Below are positions 23,955 to 32,811 of a stretch of DNA of 38,231 nt, in pieces (within the stretch, counting starts at the first letter, position 1; the number at the start of each line of letters is the position of its first letter). A model generated the notes under the pieces. That model was not told the origin of the DNA. It saw only the letters and a program-made list of their open reading frames with translations, and searched no databases. This stretch comes from an uncultured Flavobacteriaceae bacterium (GTDB taxonomy: Bacteria; Bacteroidota; Bacteroidia; Flavobacteriales; Flavobacteriaceae). The stretch is from positions 1 to 38,231 of the forward strand of contig CAJQLD010000090.1 in assembly GCA_905479095.1 (NCBI GenBank), written 5' to 3'. The position numbers and the translations under genes were made by a program.

Positions 23955-24965
23955 AGAAAACTGAGATAGAATCGGATAGTGATCTGAATAAGGAACGGAA
24001 TAGTTCTGAAATGATTCTACTTTGAAACGTTCATCCGCTAAAATAAAATCGATTCTAACTGGAAAATATCTAAAATTAAAGGTGCGACCAAAGCCATTTC
24101 CAGAAACATCAAAAGCATCTACTAAATCGCCTTTCAAAACACGATACACATACGAATAAACGGTATTATTAAAATCACCGCTCATCAGCACCTTATGAGG
24201 TGACTTTGCAACATGATCTACAACTAGTTCGGCTTGTAATTGTTGGGCTTTAAAAGTGATGCCTAAGCGTTTTAAAAGCCTATTGGACTGTTCTTTGTCA
24301 AGCGATTCTACATTGGGATTAATTCCTGACGATTGAAGATGCACATTATACACCCGAATAGTATCCGATTTTATAAGAACATCCGCATAAATGGCACTAT
24401 TGGCAGAATTAGAAAAATTGATAAATCCTGAATTCAGAATTTTATATGTCGAAAAAATAGCAAGTTCCGATTTATTGTTAGAAGTGTTTGTTTGATGCTT
24501 GTAATCGTACGATCTAAAATCCAACCCAGCACTTGAATCATACTCTTGAAAGCACAAAATACTGGGTGCTTCTTCAGTAATAAAATTTTGAATTTTAGAA
24601 GGTATTGAATCCTCTTTAATCCAATCATATAAATTAAACAAGCGAACATTGTAACTCATCAGTGTAAAAGTATCCTCTAAATTGGAGGATTCCTGAGATG
24701 AAAATTTATAAAATGATGCGACATAATTATACCCTACAGCAAGAATTAATAGAGAAAGAATCAATTGCTTTTTTAGTTTGAGCAGCCAAAAAACTACAAA
24801 TATAATGTTTAAAATAATGAGCAATGGGACGGATAAGCTTAACACTGAAATCAGTGAAAACGTTTTGGGTGGTACATAATAAATTCCGTAGGACAATAGC
24901 GACAACAGTGCTACCACTGAATTTATCAGAAACACAACTTTATCTAAAAAATTTAAGTTTTTCAA
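23943..24965 (-). CDS. Membrane-anchored endonuclease/exonuclease/phosphatase family protein
   Basis: 340 residues. Three hydrophobic helices occupy about 1-90, then an EEP (DNase I-like) domain with Glu in CFQEYDS, SGDFNNT and SDHYPI, which supply the metal and catalytic residues. The active site should face the periplasm. Substrates of this subgroup are not settled: nucleic acid or phospholipid phosphodiesters. It is the last gene of the mutL-rhomboid run (6 bases after the rhomboid stop). Confidence 0.85.
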   Translation of the reverse strand: MKNLNFLDKVVFLINSVVALLSLLSYGIYYVPPKTFSLISVLSLSVPLLIILNIIFVVFWLLKLKKQLILSLLILAVGYNYVASFYKFSSQESSNLEDTFTLMSYNVRLFNLYDWIKEDSIPSKIQNFITEEAPSILCFQEYDSSAGLDFRSYDYKHQTNTSNNKSELAIFSTYKILNSGFINFSNSANSAIYADVLIKSDTIRVYNVHLQSSGINPNVESLDKEQSNRLLKRLGITFKAQQLQAELVVDHVAKSPHKVLMSGDFNNTVYSYVYRVLKGDLVDAFDVSGNGFGRTFNFRYFPVRIDFILADERFKVESFQNYSVPYSDHYPILSQFSLDK

Positions 24966-24971
24966 ACGTCT

Positions 24972-25832
24972 CTATTTTCCAGCTCTGAATAAAAAATCCT
25001 TCTCTACTTGGGTTAAACTATCATAACCACTTTTACTAATTTTATCTAAAATAAGGTCTATCTGTTTTTGATGCGTAAAACGGTCAAACTCTTCTTTTTT
25101 CTTTCCAGCAAAGGAATTGTTTTTCTTCTTTTTATGAACCGTCTTTAGGTTGGATTTTGAAGCTGAAAAATAGGACGTAATCCGATCTATAAATTGTCCT
25201 ATATCAACACCATTTTGAAATTGTTTTGCATAGACATACCCTAAAATATATCCACCAATATGTGCCACTGTTCCGCCAGAATTTAGAGTAAACAACCCTG
25301 GAATATCAAACACAACCAAAGCGATTCCAATGTACTTTAATGGAAATTGGAAGGTGAAAAACCGAACTTCTTTATTTGGTAAATACGTACATAAAAAAAT
25401 AATAACCGCACGAACGCCTGCTGAAGCACCTACCAAAGGTCCAACTGTATTTAAAATCCCCGATGGAAATAAATTATAAACCAGCACAAAAGCCAATCCT
25501 CCAGATAAAATCCCTAATAAGTACACTTTAAGCGACACATCTTCTTTGAATAAATTAGAAAATGATCGACCAAAAAAATAAAGGACAATCATATTAAAAA
25601 ACAAATGACTAAAGCTATAATGCGAAAAACCATACGTAAGAAGTGTCCAAGGTTTTGAAAGTAAATCAGAAAACGACTTTGAGAGCGAAAGCCATTGTAA
25701 ACTGGCGCCATCTCCTTGAAGTCTCAAGCTTATGAAACTGATTAAAAAAATAACGAAATTAGCGACAATAATTTTTTCAAATATATTGAGGTTTGATATT
25801 TTTTCTCTTATATCTTGATTAAGACTTTTCAT
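24972..25832 (-). CDS. Rhomboid-family intramembrane serine protease (second of two)
   Basis: 286 residues. The ATG at 25832 shares its A with the preceding stop (TAATG), so it is preferred over a TTG nine bases earlier. The catalytic pair is intact: Ser137 in GASAG and His191 in AHIGGYI. HLFFN near 76-80 marks the oxyanion region. About 80 residues follow the last helix as a Lys-rich cytosolic tail. It should cleave transmembrane substrates; none is known here. Confidence 0.9.
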   Translation of the reverse strand: MKSLNQDIREKISNLNIFEKIIVANFVIFLISFISLRLQGDGASLQWLSLSKSFSDLLSKPWTLLTYGFSHYSFSHLFFNMIVLYFFGRSFSNLFKEDVSLKVYLLGILSGGLAFVLVYNLFPSGILNTVGPLVGASAGVRAVIIFLCTYLPNKEVRFFTFQFPLKYIGIALVVFDIPGLFTLNSGGTVAHIGGYILGYVYAKQFQNGVDIGQFIDRITSYFSASKSNLKTVHKKKKNNSFAGKKKEEFDRFTHQKQIDLILDKISKSGYDSLTQVEKDFLFRAGK

Positions 25833-26653
25833 TAATTCCAACGGTATTTATCAAATTGATTTTTTTTCCAAAAATACATTAACAGGAAGCCGGTGACTGC
25901 GCCTCCAATATGGGCAATATAGGCGGTATTACTCGGACTAAAGATGGACATTCCGGTAAAGGCAGAAAACAAATCGAGGGCTATAATACCAGGGATGAAA
26001 TATTTTGCTTTAATTGGGATTGGTAAAAACAACATCATTAATTCGGCATTTGGATTGAGCATTCCAAAGGCCACCAAAACACCCATAATGGCACCCGAAG
26101 CTCCAACCATAGATCCATTACTATTCACATTCAGATCAAAAAACATTCGAAATGAATCCTGATTGAGTTGACTCATATTATAGCCATAGGTTGACAACAC
26201 AGGTTCTATTTTAGAAGCTAAAATCTCGCCTTGAAACATACGATCACTAAGAATATTTAAACTAGAGACTTCCTTTATAAAATCAAATGAAAATCCTAGC
26301 GCTTTTAAATCACTTATAAGTGGATACACCTGAACGTAATACACTAAAAAAGTCAAAGCAACAGCACCTAAGCCTGAACTAAGATAAAAAATTAAAAATT
26401 TACGTTGTCCAAACACCCGCTCAACGGCAGTACCAAACATAAATAAAGCAAACATATTAAACAATAAATGCTGAAAACCTCCATGCATAAACATGTGAGT
26501 AAAAACCTGCCAAGGCATGAAATTCGCACTCAATGGGTAGTACAGTGCCAATAAACCATAGAAAAAATCCTTATTCCCCAACAAATAGGTTCCTAAGAAA
26601 ACGATGATATTAATGATTAGAAGATGCTTTACTGTAGGGGTTAATTGACGCAT
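25832..26653 (-). CDS. Rhomboid-family intramembrane serine protease (first of two)
   Basis: 273 residues, six helices. The catalytic Ser186 lies in GASGA and His248 in AHIGGAV; HLLFN is at 62-66. An insertion of about 70 residues (107-180) separates the early helices from the Ser motif, probably a periplasmic loop. It starts 1 base after mutL and overlaps the second rhomboid by one base. The two paralogues differ greatly outside the motifs, so this is an old duplication. Confidence 0.92.
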   Translation of the reverse strand: MRQLTPTVKHLLIINIIVFLGTYLLGNKDFFYGLLALYYPLSANFMPWQVFTHMFMHGGFQHLLFNMFALFMFGTAVERVFGQRKFLIFYLSSGLGAVALTFLVYYVQVYPLISDLKALGFSFDFIKEVSSLNILSDRMFQGEILASKIEPVLSTYGYNMSQLNQDSFRMFFDLNVNSNGSMVGASGAIMGVLVAFGMLNPNAELMMLFLPIPIKAKYFIPGIIALDLFSAFTGMSIFSPSNTAYIAHIGGAVTGFLLMYFWKKNQFDKYRWN

Positions 26654-26654
26654 T

Positions 26655-28487
26655 TTAATTAAATTTTTTATCTAAATCTTCCACATTTAAAGTGGTAAAG
26701 ATGGTTTTATTTGAAGGTGAAACTAAAGGCTCTTTACAAGAAAACAAGGTATTCACAATGTATTCCTGTTCCTGAATTTCTAATTTCTTTCCATTTTTAA
26801 TCGCTAAACTTTTGGCTAAGGATTTAGACAATAAGTCACTAAGACTAAAATTTACATCTGGAACTTCATGCTCGATATCGTGAATGAGTTGTTCGAATAC
26901 GCTTTGAACTTCCGATTCTTTGACCCCAACGGGCAACCCAGTTAGCTCAACACTTTGGATCGTAAAACTAGAAAACACGAAGCCCGTTGTTTCTAAAGCC
27001 TGTTGAAGGTCTGTTAATATGGTGAACTCGGATTTCGAAAACTTAAGTTGTAATGGAAATAACAATTGTTGACTAACGGCTTCATTGACGGTTGTTTTAC
27101 GAAGAAACTCTTCATATAAAATTCGTTCATGTGCTCTGTTTTGATCAATCACTAACATACCTGATTTAATCGTATTTATAATGTATTTATTGTGTAATTG
27201 GAATGTTTTCTGAACCTTTCGCTCTGTTGAATCGTCAAAAATAGACGAGGTCATTTCATCGGATTCATAATTGACTTGACTAAAACTATCTGTATTTGAT
27301 TTAGATTCCAAACCAACATATAATCCTTCCCAAGCCTGCGTTACCGGTTTCGAATAGGACGAAGCGTTTGAACCAGACTTAGAAAAAGGGTTAAACTCTC
27401 GGTCTACTTCCACTTTTGGTACAGGGTTTTGCGTGCCTTGAAACCCGTATGGGGTATCTAAATTCTTATCACGTTCAAAATCAAGAACTGGCGCAATACT
27501 AAATTGCCCTAAACTATGTTTAACCGCTGCACGTAAAATGGCATAGATGGTTTGTTCATCATCAAATTTTATTTCGGTCTTGGTAGGATGAATGTTGATA
27601 TCGATACTTTGAGGATCAACTTCTAAGTTTAAAAAATAGCAGGGATGTTTTCCAGGTTGAAGTAAGCCCTCAAAAGCCGCTGAAATGGCATGATTTAGAT
27701 ATGGACTCTTAATAAAACGATTGTTGACAAAAAAGAATTGTTCCCCACGAGACTTTTTTGAATATTCTGGTTTTCCAACAAATCCAGAAACGGTTATAAC
27801 CTCGGTCGTTTCATCTACAGGAACTAATTTTTCATTCATTTTCCCCCCAAATGCACTTACAATTCGTTGTCTGAAATTTCCTTTTAAGAGGTTAAATAAA
27901 TCACTTCCATTGTGGTACAAGGAAAAGTTGATTGCGGGATGTGCCAATACGACTCTATGGAATTCATCGATGATATGACGGAATTCAACCGTATCCGATT
28001 TTAAAAAATTACGACGTGCTGGGATGTTAAAAAATAAATTCTTAACGGCTATCGAAGATCCGTTTGGGGTCGCAATCACGTCTTGGGACGTAAAAACACT
28101 CCCTTCAACTGTTAAAAGGGCTCCTAATTCGTCGGATGCTTGTTTTGTTTTCATCTCAACGTGAGCAATCGCAGCAATACTTGCCAGCGCTTCACCCCTA
28201 AAGCCTTTAGTGTGTAAGTTGAATAGATCGTCGGCAACTTTAATTTTGGAGGTCGCATGTCGCTCAAAACTCAAGCGCGCATCGGTCACGCTCATACCTT
28301 TTCCATCGTCAATGACTTGAATGAGTGTTTTTCCAGCGTTTTTTACTAATAATTTGATCGTCGTTGCGCCCGCGTCAATTGCATTTTCTAAAAGTTCTTT
28401 GACTACAGAAGCAGGACGTTGAACAACTTCACCAGCAGCGATTTGATTTGCCACATGATCGGGTAATAATTGAATTATATCGGCCAT
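26655..28487 (-). CDS. mutL: DNA mismatch repair protein MutL
   Basis: 610 residues. The GHKL ATPase domain shows ELLENAIDAG (31-40), DDGKGM (60-65) and GFRGEAL (95-101), and a Ser/Asn-rich linker at about 365-425 leads to the C-terminal dimerisation domain. The endonuclease motif DQHA(x)2E(x)4E appears as DQNRAHERILYEE (448-460), with Asn-Arg for His-Ala, and a CPHGRP-type zinc motif is not seen at the end. The protein may therefore lack nicking activity. It begins the rhomboid run, 3 bases after the small membrane protein. Confidence 0.95.
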   Translation of the reverse strand: MADIIQLLPDHVANQIAAGEVVQRPASVVKELLENAIDAGATTIKLLVKNAGKTLIQVIDDGKGMSVTDARLSFERHATSKIKVADDLFNLHTKGFRGEALASIAAIAHVEMKTKQASDELGALLTVEGSVFTSQDVIATPNGSSIAVKNLFFNIPARRNFLKSDTVEFRHIIDEFHRVVLAHPAINFSLYHNGSDLFNLLKGNFRQRIVSAFGGKMNEKLVPVDETTEVITVSGFVGKPEYSKKSRGEQFFFVNNRFIKSPYLNHAISAAFEGLLQPGKHPCYFLNLEVDPQSIDINIHPTKTEIKFDDEQTIYAILRAAVKHSLGQFSIAPVLDFERDKNLDTPYGFQGTQNPVPKVEVDREFNPFSKSGSNASSYSKPVTQAWEGLYVGLESKSNTDSFSQVNYESDEMTSSIFDDSTERKVQKTFQLHNKYIINTIKSGMLVIDQNRAHERILYEEFLRKTTVNEAVSQQLLFPLQLKFSKSEFTILTDLQQALETTGFVFSSFTIQSVELTGLPVGVKESEVQSVFEQLIHDIEHEVPDVNFSLSDLLSKSLAKSLAIKNGKKLEIQEQEYIVNTLFSCKEPLVSPSNKTIFTTLNVEDLDKKFN

Positions 28488-28490
28488 GTA

Positions 28491-28763
28491 TTAGAAAAAT
28501 ATACTTAAATCAAAATCTATAATCCATAGGAAAACAAATATCAATATTAAAATTATAATAGAAACTCTTCTGTTGGCTAAGGTATTGGGGTTGGTTTTTA
28601 AATCATCAATTGCATTGGTGATTTTCCCTTTCAGATTTGTTTTTTGAATGGTGACCCGTTGATCATCAAACTTGTGTTTTATTTCAAACGGGCTACGTTC
28701 GCCTTTGTAAAAGCGAGGTGTATAATTATATTTTTTATTTTTTTTTGTTTTAAATATACCCAT
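28491..28763 (-). CDS. Small single-helix membrane protein between ribH and mutL
   Basis: 90 residues: a Lys/Tyr-rich soluble part, then one C-terminal membrane helix (about 70-88, IIILILIFVFLWIIDF). Such proteins in this location are sometimes labelled as a riboflavin synthase subunit in databases, apparently only from the nearby ribH; nothing in the sequence supports that. It is 9 bases after the preceding small gene and 3 before mutL. Probably tail-anchored. Function unknown. Confidence 0.75.
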   Translation of the reverse strand: MGIFKTKKNKKYNYTPRFYKGERSPFEIKHKFDDQRVTIQKTNLKGKITNAIDDLKTNPNTLANRRVSIIILILIFVFLWIIDFDLSIFF

Positions 28764-28772
28764 TACATAACA

Positions 28773-28964
28773 TTATAAAGCGTCTAATATGTAGACACCC
28801 ATCAGCAAAAAGACGAGTGCAATTAAAAGCCAAGTTAATGAAAAACCGCGTGATTTTCTAGTGGATTTCAGAAGAAAACGATCCTTTTTTGATGTATTAT
28901 TAGAATCTGAAATATCATTTTCAGAACCTTTTAACGTAAATTTTCTGGTTTTTCTAGGAAACAC
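28773..28964 (-). CDS. Small basic single-helix protein, 63 residues
   Basis: One C-terminal membrane helix (WLLIALVFLLMGVYILDAL) after a basic, Ser/Lys-rich soluble part. Two starts are possible. A TTG at 28985 would give 70 residues but lies only 2 bases after a TATTTTTG box, before any likely transcript start. The GTG at 28964 is 23 bases after the box, as in other genes here, and is preferred. Same architecture as the next gene (a tail-anchored pair). Function unknown. Confidence 0.55.
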   Translation of the reverse strand: MFPRKTRKFTLKGSENDISDSNNTSKKDRFLLKSTRKSRGFSLTWLLIALVFLLMGVYILDAL

Positions 28965-28987
28965 TGCTTTTTTGATTTGACACAATT

Positions 28988-28995
28988 CAAAAATA
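28988..28995 (-). promoter_or_regulatory. -7 promoter box for the small-gene-mutL-rhomboid run
   Basis: TATTTTTG on the minus strand; a TTTG lies 16 bases further upstream. It is 23 bases from the GTG at 28964. Confidence 0.45.
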
Positions 28996-29052
28996 CTTAA
29001 ATCTAGAGTATCAAAAACGAATCAAATTAAAAATTATCAACAGATGTTGAAT

Positions 29053-29538
29053 TTATAAGGTATGACTTAAATGTGCCATCTTAATCGCAGTAATAGCGGC
29101 TTCAACGCCCTTATTACCATGCTTCCCGCCTGATCGATCGATCGATTGTTGAAGATTATTATCTGTTAAAACACAAAAAATTACCGGCACATCATGAAGG
29201 ATATTCAAGTCTTTGATGCCTTGAGTGACGCCGTCACATACAAAATCAAAGTGTTGCGTTTCGCCTTTAATAACACTTCCAATCGCAATCACAGCATCCA
29301 CATGTTGCTGCTGCATTTTTTTAGCGCCAAAGATGAGTTCAAAACTACCGGGTACATGAACGGTTTTAATATTTGAATCTTCTACACCACAATCTAATAA
29401 AGCATCTATAGCCCCTTTTAATAAACCTTCTGTAATGGTTGGGTTCCATTCAGAAACAACAATCCCAAACCTAAATTTTGTCGCGTCTGGGAGTGTCGTA
29501 GAATCGTAATTAGATAAATGCGTGTTTTCGGTGGCCAT
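29053..29538 (-). CDS. ribH: 6,7-dimethyl-8-ribityllumazine synthase
   Basis: 161 residues. It condenses the ribityl-uracil amine with dihydroxybutanone phosphate in riboflavin synthesis and forms a 60-mer or pentamer. Visible: VSEWNPTIT (27-35), VPGSFEL at 62-68, AIGSVIKGETQHF with catalytic His96, and GNKGVEAA near the end. The other riboflavin genes are absent. It starts 2 bases after the TPR gene's stop, so it is co-transcribed with it. Confidence 0.95.
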   Translation of the reverse strand: MATENTHLSNYDSTTLPDATKFRFGIVVSEWNPTITEGLLKGAIDALLDCGVEDSNIKTVHVPGSFELIFGAKKMQQQHVDAVIAIGSVIKGETQHFDFVCDGVTQGIKDLNILHDVPVIFCVLTDNNLQQSIDRSGGKHGNKGVEAAITAIKMAHLSHTL

Positions 29539-29540
29539 AA

Positions 29541-30308
29541 TTAGTTAATCGCTGCCTCTGCTTTACCAATAAATACTTCAATGTTTTTGGATTCATTACT
29601 TTCAGAAAACTCTGATTTGATTTGATTGAAAAAACCTAAAGCTTGTTTATTTTTCCCTAACTTCAAACCAATCACTCCAGCTTTGTAAAGATACATTGGA
29701 GTTGTGTAGTTGTTTGATTTAAGTTCTGCTGCTTGTACATAGTAGTTATACGCATCTTCTAATTGTTCTAACTGGACAAATGCATCGCCAATACCACCTT
29801 TTGCAATGGGACCAAGGACATCGTCATCAGATGAAAACGCATTTAAATACGTCACAGCATTCGGATAATCTTTCATATTTAAAAAAGCCATTCCTGCATA
29901 ATAGTTTGCTAAATTTCCAGCATCTGTTCCTGCGTAGACCTCCGCAATATCAATAAAACCATATTTTCCATCAAATCCATTTAAGGACAGGGTGAATAAT
30001 GAATCTTTAGAAGCTCCATTAACCGCTTGATCGAAATATTGTTGGGATTGAAATAAATCATTTGTCGCTTGACTTTCTTTAGGCTCCTGAATATATTTAC
30101 TAAATCCTAGATATCCTAAAACCAACACTGCAGCGAGTCCTACAATGATAAAAATATATTTTTGATTTTTTATAACCCACTCTTCTGTTCGAGATGCCGA
30201 TTCATCTAAGGTGTTAAAAACCTCTGCGGTTGTGGAACCATCTTCTATTGACGCCTCTAATTCTGCCTTCGTTGACGGTTTTCCGCCTCGTTTCTTATAT
30301 GTTGCCAT
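29541..30308 (-). CDS. Membrane-anchored tetratricopeptide repeat protein (YfgM-like)
   Basis: 255 residues from the ATG at 30308 (MATYKKRGG); an earlier in-frame ATG would lie directly against the promoter box. A short cytosolic N-terminus, one helix at about 50-70, then a periplasmic TPR region (LANYYAGMAFLNMKDYPNAV, AYNYYVQAAEL and further units). The arrangement resembles YfgM, which works with the PpiD chaperone. Here the role in periplasmic folding is inference. It leads ribH by 2 bases. Confidence 0.85.
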   Translation of the reverse strand: MATYKKRGGKPSTKAELEASIEDGSTTAEVFNTLDESASRTEEWVIKNQKYIFIIVGLAAVLVLGYLGFSKYIQEPKESQATNDLFQSQQYFDQAVNGASKDSLFTLSLNGFDGKYGFIDIAEVYAGTDAGNLANYYAGMAFLNMKDYPNAVTYLNAFSSDDDVLGPIAKGGIGDAFVQLEQLEDAYNYYVQAAELKSNNYTTPMYLYKAGVIGLKLGKNKQALGFFNQIKSEFSESNESKNIEVFIGKAEAAIN

Positions 30309-30329
30309 AGTCTTATTATTGTTGAGGCT

Positions 30330-30337
30330 CAAAAATA
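30330..30337 (-). promoter_or_regulatory. -7 promoter box for the TPR-ribH pair
   Basis: TATTTTTG on the minus strand, 21 bases before the ATG at 30308. A TTTG lies 24 bases further upstream, inside the inverted repeat at 30361-30391. Confidence 0.5.
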
Positions 30338-30360
30338 TAATTTTTATTCGTAAAAAAAAG

Positions 30361-30391
30361 GCAAATTATTTGTTATTTTTCAATAATTTGC
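30361..30391. repeat. Perfect 10-bp inverted repeat in the TPR-recF divergent gap
   Basis: GCAAATTATT, 11-base spacer, AATAATTTGC. It lies between two divergent genes, 58 bases before the recF ATG, overlapping the -33 region of the TPR promoter. It could be a protein-binding operator. A terminator is unlikely, since no gene ends nearby. Confidence 0.5.
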
Positions 30392-30448
30392 AGCATCTTT
30401 TTTATGACCCCTTCACGAAGATAAATAAAAAATTAAGACCAATTTTTC

Positions 30449-31528
30449 ATGATTTTAAAATCATTAAATTTATTAAACTATAAAAATTTCGATGCTTATT
30501 CGGTAGAATTTGATGCGAAGATCAATTGTTTTGTAGGTGCTAATGGCGTCGGAAAAACAAATATATTAGACGCTATCTACCATCTGTCCTTTGGGAAAAG
30601 CTATTTTAATCCAATTGCATCTCAAAACATCAGACATGAGGAAGATTTTTTTGTCGTTGACGGCTTGTATGAAAAAAATGAACGCAATGAAAAAGTGATT
30701 GTTTCGCTCAAAAGAGGGCAAAAAAAAATTATCAAACGTAACGGAAAAGCATACGACCGATTTAGTGATCATATTGGGTTTTTACCCTTAGTAATTATCT
30801 CACCTACCGATCGAGATTTGATTATTGAAGGCAGTGATACACGTCGGAAATTTATGGATGGGGTCATTTCTCAAAGTGATAAAAGCTACCTAGAAGCGCT
30901 TTTAAACTATTCTAAAATTCTCGCACAGCGAAATGCCTTATTAAAGTATTTCGCTTTAAATAATAACTTTAATAAAGACACTTTAGAGGTTTACAATGAA
31001 CAACTTAACGAATACGGAAATCATATTCATGAGAAGCGAAACTTATTTCTAGAAACCTTTACACCAATCTTTAGAAGTCGTTATAAAGCCATTAGTAATA
31101 ACAATGAAGATGTTGACCTTATATATAATAGCCAGTTGAATGAATCCACATTAATAGACTTGTTTGCTATGAACCTCAACAAGGATCGAATGCTTCAATA
31201 TACAAGTGTTGGAATTCATAAAGACGATTTAGATTTTTCAATCAAAGGCTATCCGGTTAAGAAATTTGGAAGTCAAGGACAGCAGAAATCGTTTTTAATC
31301 GCCCTAAAACTGGCGCAGTTTGATTTCATCAAAGCTCAAAGTGGTGTGACCCCTCTGCTCCTACTCGATGATGTATTTGACAAACTCGATGAACAACGCG
31401 TAGCTCAAATTATCAAATTGGTTAATGACGAAAATTTTGGGCAGTTATTTATTTCAGATACGCATGCCGATCGTACCGAGAAGGCCATTAAAAGCGTTCA
31501 TCAATCCTATCAAATATTCAAACTGTGA
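30449..31528 (+). CDS. recF: DNA replication and repair protein RecF
   Basis: 359 residues. An SMC-like ATPase that loads RecA at gaps with RecO and RecR. Walker A GANGVGKT at 30-37, the ABC signature [17 protein letters not shown] and the Walker [13 protein letters not shown] are intact, as are the typical [12 protein letters not shown] and RRKFMDG. It is far from dnaA and dnaN, as usual in Bacteroidota. The stop overlaps the GTG of the next gene by 4 bases. Confidence 0.96.
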   Translation: MILKSLNLLNYKNFDAYSVEFDAKINCFVGANGVGKTNILDAIYHLSFGKSYFNPIASQNIRHEEDFFVVDGLYEKNERNEKVIVSLKRGQKKIIKRNGKAYDRFSDHIGFLPLVIISPTDRDLIIEGSDTRRKFMDGVISQSDKSYLEALLNYSKILAQRNALLKYFALNNNFNKDTLEVYNEQLNEYGNHIHEKRNLFLETFTPIFRSRYKAISNNNEDVDLIYNSQLNESTLIDLFAMNLNKDRMLQYTSVGIHKDDLDFSIKGYPVKKFGSQGQQKSFLIALKLAQFDFIKAQSGVTPLLLLDDVFDKLDEQRVAQIIKLVNDENFGQLFISDTHADRTEKAIKSVHQSYQIFKL

Positions 31529-31941
31529 AACAACTTCTAGCAATCCTCTTAATCATTTCACTAAACAGCTGCAAGTCAGATGTTTCAACCTACATTCCAT
31601 TTATCGAAGGCTATTGGGAAATTGTCAGTGTGACTAAAGATCAGAAAAAAGTAAAAGAATTTAAAATTAGTGAATCGATCGATTACTTTAAAGTGAATGA
31701 AGATTTGTCTGGGTATCGAAAAAAAGTAACTCCACGATTTGATGGTGCTTTTGAAATGTCTCAACACCAATCTGAATTTACTCTCTCCATTGATGAGAGT
31801 CAATTATGGATTCAATATGACAACAACGCTGTTTTTTTTCGTGAAGAAATTATTCGGGCCAATGAATCTAGTTTAATTATCAGTAATAACGATGGGTTTA
31901 TTTATACTTACAAACCTTATGAACCTTTAATTTTTGACTAA
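31525..31941 (+). CDS. Lipocalin-like lipoprotein between recF and dciA
   Basis: 138 residues from a GTG that overlaps the recF stop (GTGA). A short lipoprotein signal ends SLNSC with Cys16. The rest has the strand pattern of lipocalin-like small lipoproteins ([10 protein letters not shown] near the start, then alternating strands). No ligand can be inferred. It overlaps dciA by one base (TAATG). A secreted lipoprotein inside a DNA replication operon is odd. Confidence 0.75.
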   Translation: MKQLLAILLIISLNSCKSDVSTYIPFIEGYWEIVSVTKDQKKVKEFKISESIDYFKVNEDLSGYRKKVTPRFDGAFEMSQHQSEFTLSIDESQLWIQYDNNAVFFREEIIRANESSLIISNNDGFIYTYKPYEPLIFD

Positions 31942-32237
31942 TGAGTAAACGCCAAAACGATCCGTTCAAAATGGATGATTTAATGAAATCGTTCATGAAA
32001 GAAAATAAACTCGAAAAAGGACTGGACAAAGTCAATGTTGAAGCGGCCTGGAGAGATTTAATGGGTAATGGCGTGAATAATTATACCAATAGCGTTAAAT
32101 TACATAAAGAAACCCTTTACGTAGAATTGAGTTCCTCTGTATTACGTGAAGAACTCAGTTATGGAAAAGATAAAATTATTGGCATGCTTAACGAAGCACT
32201 GGGGAAAAACCTCATCACAAAAATAATTTTAAGGTAA
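31941..32237 (+). CDS. DUF721/DciA-family protein (replicative helicase loader-type)
   Basis: 98 residues with the DUF721 pattern: a helical start, VNVEAAWRDLMG, and SKLHKETLYVEL-like strand then LREELSYGKDKIIGMLNEALG. Members of the family include DciA, which recruits the replicative helicase DnaB. The recF neighbourhood agrees. No signal peptide. It is the last gene of the recF run. Confidence 0.88.
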   Translation: MSKRQNDPFKMDDLMKSFMKENKLEKGLDKVNVEAAWRDLMGNGVNNYTNSVKLHKETLYVELSSSVLREELSYGKDKIIGMLNEALGKNLITKIILR

Positions 32238-32250
32238 ATAGTCGTACAAA

Positions 32251-32277
32251 AAAAGCCACAATATAATTGTAGCTTTT
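32251..32277 (-). terminator. Terminator between dciA and ndk
   Basis: AAAAGC-c-ACAAT, loop ATA, ATTGT-a-GCTTTT: an 11-pair stem with one mismatch. On the minus strand it is followed by a T-run (GGCTTTTTTTG), which suits ndk; the plus-strand T-run is short. Confidence 0.65.
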
Positions 32278-32302
32278 AAATCATTATTTAGATTGAATTC
32301 TC

Positions 32303-32722
32303 TTAGAACATCTCTCTTTCTGAAAAATGAAACGCTCCTTCAATAGCGGCATTTTCATCACTATCACTCCCATGTACTGCATTTTCACTGATAGAATCTG
32401 CAAACATATTTCGGATGGTTCCTTCAGCTGCTTCGGCTGGATTTGTCGCTCCAATTAAGGTTCTAAAATCTTCTACTGCATTTTCTTTTTCAAGGACCGC
32501 TGCTACGATTGGTCCACGGGTCATATAGGTGACCAATTCACCAAAAAATGGACGCTCATTATGAACTGCATAAAACGCTTCGGCATCTGCATTGGTAAGT
32601 TGAGTTAATTTCAAAGCAACAATTCTAAACCCTGAAGCTGTGATTTTTTCTAATATTGCACCAATATTCCCTTTTTCAACAGAATCTGGCTTAAGCATTG
32701 TAAACGTTTTGTTAGTAGACAT
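32303..32722 (-). CDS. ndk: Nucleoside diphosphate kinase
   Basis: 139 residues from the ATG at 32722 ([13 protein letters not shown]), the standard Ndk length; an ATG 51 bases upstream is in frame but would add an atypical tail and lies before the promoter. It transfers the gamma phosphate of NTPs to NDPs through phospho-His117 in NAVHGSDS. The [17 protein letters not shown] block is typical. It has its own complete promoter and terminator, so it is a single-gene unit. Confidence 0.97.
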   Translation of the reverse strand: MSTNKTFTMLKPDSVEKGNIGAILEKITASGFRIVALKLTQLTNADAEAFYAVHNERPFFGELVTYMTRGPIVAAVLEKENAVEDFRTLIGATNPAEAAEGTIRNMFADSISENAVHGSDSDENAAIEGAFHFSEREMF

Positions 32723-32743
32723 AATGTGTGTATAATTTTTGTG

Positions 32744-32773
32744 CAAAAATAAGGTTTTTCTATAGATAATCAA
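32744..32773 (-). promoter_or_regulatory. Complete promoter for ndk (TTG - 19 bases - TATTTTTG)
   Basis: On the minus strand TTG (32771-32773), 19 bases, TATTTTTG (32744-32751), ending 21 bases before the ATG. Same architecture as the pheT promoter. Confidence 0.65.
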
Positions 32774-32811
32774 CTTTCCAACTATTTTAAAAAATTGTAT
32801 CTTCGCTAGCT

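Noticed and set aside
28491-28763. Riboflavin synthase subunit
   Set aside because: The 90-residue protein has a Lys-rich part and one membrane helix, no riboflavin synthase motif; the name would come only from proximity to ribH.
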